The translations under genes were made by a program, and so were the position numbers. DNA of 64,000 nucleotides, taken from positions 2,454,660 through 2,518,659 of the forward strand of contig NZ_CP019688.1 of assembly GCF_002287505.1 (NCBI RefSeq). The letters run 5' to 3'. Source of the stretch: Corynebacterium glaucum (GTDB lineage Bacteria; Actinomycetota; Actinomycetes; Mycobacteriales; Mycobacteriaceae). The notes beneath the pieces were generated by a model. It had not been told where the DNA came from. It did no database searches and saw nothing but the letters and a program-made list of their open reading frames with translations. Below are positions 61,415 to 64,000 of the stretch, one piece after another (the first letter of the stretch is position 1; each line of letters starts with the position of its first letter).

Positions 61415-61435
61415 TGATGCTGCGGATTGATGCTG
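61410..61435. repeat. Tandem 13-bp direct repeat
   Basis: GCGGATTGATGCT occurs twice head to tail; the first copy shares CGCGGAT with the terminator stem, which suggests slippage duplication of the terminator's upstream arm. Confidence 0.5.
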
Positions 61436-61462
61436 AGGCGGTGCGACGCAGCCGTCGAAAAG

Positions 61463-62437
61463 CTACTTGCCCTGCTTGCGCTGCTTCTTGGAGCGCTTGT
61501 CCACCTTGCGTGCGGCGACCTGCGGAGCGGAGGCGCGCTTGGCCTCGCGCTTCTGCGCTTCCTCGATGGCTTCTTCCTTGTCCATCTTGTCGTAGACAAT
61601 GCGGGTTTGGAAGAACGTCCAAATGTTGTTGGACAGCATGTAGACCAGCAAGCCCACGTGCCACATGAAGCCAGTGGCGACGATCATGATCGGCATGATC
61701 CACAGCAACATGCCGTTCATCATGCCCATCTGAGCTTCCATCATCTGCGCCTGTTCACCGACAGGGGCGGCGACCTTGCCGGAGGCGCGGCGCTCTTTCT
61801 GGCGGTTGATGGAAATTCGAGCGTTGAAGTGCACGAAAGCCGCAGAGATGAGCACCATCGGAAGACACACGGCGATGATGTGCGTACGCGTCAGGTCAAC
61901 GCCGGTAAACGCCGCGAACGCTTGTTCCGGCATGGACATATATGCGGAGAGCGGCACGCCGAAGACGGTCGCGTCGAGGAAGGAGCGGACGTCCTCCACC
62001 GGGAAGGCGTAGTTGGCAATGTTGCGGTTCTCTTCAATCGACAAACCAGGCTGGTTCGGGCCGGCGGTGCGGTTGAAGGAGCGCAGCACGTGAAACAGGC
62101 CAAGGAAGATCGGCATCTGCACGATCGGCACGATGCACGAAGCGAGCGGGTTGACGCCCATCTCCTTTTGCACCTTGCGCATCTCTTCGGCCATCTTGGC
62201 CTGGTCGTTTTTGTACTTCTCGCGGATGGCCTGCATCTTCGGCTGGACCTCCTGCATTTTGCGCATGCTGCGCATCTGGTTGACCATCGGCCGCACCAGG
62301 AAGATACGCACCGTGCAGGTCAGCAGGACAATGGCCAGCACCCAGGACAGCCCGGAGGTTTTGGGCACAACAACGCCGACCACTTCGTGCCAGAACCGCA
62401 GCACCCAGGAGATCGGCCAGTAAACGAAATTCAGCAC
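61463..62437 (-). CDS. yidC: Membrane protein insertase YidC
   Basis: 324 residues. Five helices are predicted: one at the N-terminus, the SWVLAIVLLTCTVRIFLVRPM helix, LASCIVPIVQMPIFLGLFHVLR, and two further helices before a basic tail (KRASAPQVAARKVDKRSKKQRKQGK in part), which may contact ribosomes. RPMVNQMRSMRKMQEVQPKM is the cytosolic coiled loop. The start GTG 62437 has GAGGAG 12 nt upstream, which is long. It follows yidD by 9 nt. It inserts membrane proteins with or without Sec. Confidence 0.95.
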   Translation of the reverse strand: MLNFVYWPISWVLRFWHEVVGVVVPKTSGLSWVLAIVLLTCTVRIFLVRPMVNQMRSMRKMQEVQPKMQAIREKYKNDQAKMAEEMRKVQKEMGVNPLASCIVPIVQMPIFLGLFHVLRSFNRTAGPNQPGLSIEENRNIANYAFPVEDVRSFLDATVFGVPLSAYMSMPEQAFAAFTGVDLTRTHIIAVCLPMVLISAAFVHFNARISINRQKERRASGKVAAPVGEQAQMMEAQMGMMNGMLLWIMPIMIVATGFMWHVGLLVYMLSNNIWTFFQTRIVYDKMDKEEAIEEAQKREAKRASAPQVAARKVDKRSKKQRKQGK

Positions 62438-62446
62438 TGTTCGGTG

Positions 62447-62737
62447 TTACTCCTCAACTCTTTTCACGCTTCCCGGCACCGGGTCGAACCCGCCCGGGTG
62501 CCACGGCCCGCATTTGCACAGGCGCGCCCCGGCCATCGCGCCACCTTTCAGCGCGCCGTGCCGCGAGACAGCCTCGAGCGCGTACGCGCTGCATACAGGC
62601 ATGAAGCGGCAACTTCCACTCATCTTAAGGGGTGAGAGGTATTTTTGGTAACCGCGCACCAGCCCCACCACGGCTTTTGCCAACGGCCCGCGGGCTTCCG
62701 GGATTTCGTCGCCGAGGAAGTTGTAATTCACAATCAC
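62447..62737 (-). CDS. yidD: YidD membrane protein insertion efficiency factor
   Basis: 96 residues. The three-Cys signature CRFMPVCSAYALEAV and CGPWHPGGFDPVP with the amphipathic YQKYLSPL start is diagnostic. The GTG at 62737 overlaps the rnpA TGA (GTGA), so the two are coupled. It assists YidC in membrane insertion at the inner face. Confidence 0.92.
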   Translation of the reverse strand: MIVNYNFLGDEIPEARGPLAKAVVGLVRGYQKYLSPLKMSGSCRFMPVCSAYALEAVSRHGALKGGAMAGARLCKCGPWHPGGFDPVPGSVKRVEE

Positions 62738-63084
62738 AGCTTCCGAAGGGCCTTGCTCAGGGCCTTGGCGTAGTCGCGCTCAAGCTCAGCGGAGGTTGCG
62801 GTGGCAGCTCCGGGCAGGGCTCGCACCACAACATCATGATTTCGCTCCAGCTTATCGACGCCCCCTCGAACCGTTTCTCGAAGCTTCCGCGAAACCGCGT
62901 GCCTGGCCACGGCGTTTCCTACCTGCTTGGACACGATGAGCCCGAACCTAGGCCCGCCCTGAATTACGAGGTCATCGCGTGCGTAGAGATGGACCACTAA
63001 CGTCGAAGACCCCGCTCGCACACCCCGCTTCATCACCTGACGGAAGTCGTCGGATGAAGCGAGTTTGTGCGGGCGGGGTAGCAC
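62734..63084 (-). CDS. rnpA: Ribonuclease P protein component
   Basis: 116 residues from GTG 63084 (VLPRPHKLASSDDFRQVMKRG), the usual start pattern of the family. The RNR-like motif is AVARHAVSRKLRETVRG, where RHAVSRKLR replaces RNRxKRxLR, and RFGLIVSKQVGNAV precedes it. It binds the catalytic RNA of RNase P for tRNA maturation. The frame stays open to 63177, overlapping rpmH, but no ribosome site supports that; none is strong at 63084 either, so the start is uncertain. Confidence 0.9.
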   Translation of the reverse strand: MLPRPHKLASSDDFRQVMKRGVRAGSSTLVVHLYARDDLVIQGGPRFGLIVSKQVGNAVARHAVSRKLRETVRGGVDKLERNHDVVVRALPGAATATSAELERDYAKALSKALRKL

Positions 63085-63124
63085 CGTTTCGGCGTGAAGA
63101 CGCGCTCGAGCGCTTCGCTGCGCG

Positions 63125-63262
63125 TTATGCGCTGAGGCGAGCGCGGCCCTTCTTGCGGCGTGCGGAGACGATCGCACGGCCGGAGCGGGTCTGCATGCGG
63201 TGGCGGAAGCCGTGCTTGCGTGCGCGGCGGCGGTTGTTCGGCTGGTAAGTCCGCTTAGACAC
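63125..63262 (-). CDS. rpmH: 50S ribosomal protein L34
   Basis: 45 residues, the normal length: [22 protein letters not shown] then [20 protein letters not shown], the full L34 signature. GTG 63262 with AAGGAG 6 nt upstream is the start; the longer frame to 63337 is spurious. It is the first gene of the leftward operon and borders oriC. Confidence 0.97.
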   Translation of the reverse strand: MSKRTYQPNNRRRARKHGFRHRMQTRSGRAIVSARRKKGRARLSA

Positions 63263-63639
63263 GGAATACTCCTTCAAGCAGTTTCGAACGGCCTGCGGGT
63301 GTGGGCGCTTACTTGCGCGTCCACCCTCCCGGGGCAATAGCCGTCCCGGTATTTAACGAGGTGTTGAGATTGCGATTTCACAGCTCGCGTGCACCGCGGT
63401 CACCGTCTCGCCTCAAGCGGCCCGGTTCACAGTTTGCGCAGTGCTCTCACGCACACCAGGCGCACCTGATGTGATCGACTACCACAGGGTACGTGACTTT
63501 CGCGCCAGCCGACAAATCGGCGCCGACTTCTCCCGCCGGGGTAGCAAGCGGTACCCCCGGAATTACACCGCTGTATTTAATGTGCGTCCGGACAGCGACT
63601 CGCCGAGCAGTCCTGCGGAGTTTGGATTGTAGTTACCAT
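63263..63639. other. rpmH upstream region, no gene
   Basis: Nothing coding is supported here. It should contain the rpmH promoter on the - strand; GTTAAAT around 63352-63358 could be part of a -10, but I cannot place the promoter securely. Confidence 0.4.
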
Positions 63640-63945
63640 TTATCCAAAACAACTGTTCGAGCCTGAACGCTTTGGGCAGGGGTGCGCAACCGCGCGATCT
63701 CCGCCACTCGCTCGACACAGTCTCCCGAAACGAGGTAACAATAGTGCAACACCACAACGTCACAAACCGGAATTCCCGCTGTGGATAGCTGTGAAGTTGC
63801 ACTTGAGACTCTGCTCCCGCGTAGCCCATTCGCGCTGCTCAGAGCCTTAACTAAGCACTTTTCCACTTATCCACATGAGTGCGATTTCCTGTGGATAACT
63901 TTGCGTTGTAAAGTACTCCACACCTGTGGATAACACTGTGGATCT
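63640..63945. other. oriC: Origin of replication region with DnaA boxes
   Basis: DnaA boxes are TTATCCACA at 63867-63875, and TGTGGATAA (reverse) at 63890-63898 and 63925-63933. One-mismatch boxes are TTATCCAAA at 63640-63648 and TGTGGATAG at 63780-63788, and a weaker TGTGGATCT lies at 63937-63945. The stretch is AT-richer than the rest and lies left of where dnaA should begin; no dnaA codons are visible before base 64000. Short open frames here are chance. Confidence 0.85.
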
Positions 63946-64000
63946 CAAGGTGAGGGGGGCATCGATCGCCTCCCAGCCCTGTGGAGCGTTGTAGTTCCAC

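Noticed and set aside
63563..63866. Two overlapping - strand open frames of 77-88 residues
   Set aside because: They cover the DnaA boxes, lack ribosome sites and show no protein-like pattern.

Overview
The window is high-GC actinobacterial DNA, most likely a Corynebacterium chromosome, ending on the right at the replication origin. The evidence is the order rpmH-rnpA-yidD-yidC-rsmG-parA-parB-cwlM-trxA-trxB-sigM-murJ-(DUF6049)-NUDIX-cca beside a cluster of DnaA boxes (the mycobacterial/corynebacterial origin neighbourhood), six perfect parS sites, a trpE-G-D-CF-B-A operon with a tryptophan-rich leader peptide, and many leaderless genes with a TANNNT -10 box 6-8 nt before the start codon. No dnaA codons, tRNA or rRNA were seen. 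Species cannot be told from the sequence alone.

Layout. 1-9.8 kb: a 5'-truncated acrylyl-CoA-reductase-like dehydrogenase, a divergent MFS exporter/pirin pair, an IS1096-passenger-like protein, VanZ, two paralogous membrane proteins (one with a YGQ-rich prion-like N-terminus) and leuS. 9.9-19.9 kb: two small secreted proteins flanking a DcuC-type carrier, a Fic protein, a secreted metallophosphoesterase-LamG protein, a flavodoxin, an aromatic/hydroxy amino acid permease, and an ornithine-cyclodeaminase-like gene coupled to an unknown gene. 19.9-23.9 kb: a lower-GC accessory island with two adjacent nuclease-DUF2075 (Schlafen group 3-type) helicases, one GIY-YIG and one PD-(D/E)XK, the best candidate for an undescribed (probably defence) system. 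The upstream gene has a hairpin able to hide its Shine-Dalgarno sequence. 23.9-24.04 kb: a 6C small RNA. 24.1-28.4 kb: a TPM-domain protein, a frameshifted paralog, DUF1963, and a sugar-ABC-type ATPase. 28.4-28.9 kb: a gene-poor stretch with a DUF1963 remnant, parS and phased inverted repeats. 29-32.2 kb: a dicarboxylate symporter, SdpI and hipBA. 32.3-39.8 kb: the trp operon with its attenuator and a coupled Tat-lipoprotein Rieske protein. 39.9-45.9 kb: VIT1/CCC1 and BASS transporters, a repeat-rich exported protein, azlCD, yqgE, cca. 45.9-64 kb: the conserved cell-wall/redox/segregation block and oriC.

How the genes work together. The right-hand third joins cell-wall synthesis control (murJ with pseudokinase, CwlM pseudo-amidase, DUF6049), thiol redox (sigM, trxB, trxA), chromosome segregation (parAB with parS sites 17-35 kb from oriC) and membrane/ribosome biogenesis (yidC, yidD, rnpA, rpmH, rsmG). 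The trp operon is controlled by transcription attenuation and translational coupling (overlaps of 4, 14 and 8 nt).

Across the window an 11-mer, GTCGATAAGCA, occurs nine times exactly by my hand count, plus about 18 near copies, in genes on both strands and at gene ends. This dispersed DNA-level motif is not explained by the annotated genes. All counts were made by eye and need an exact string search.
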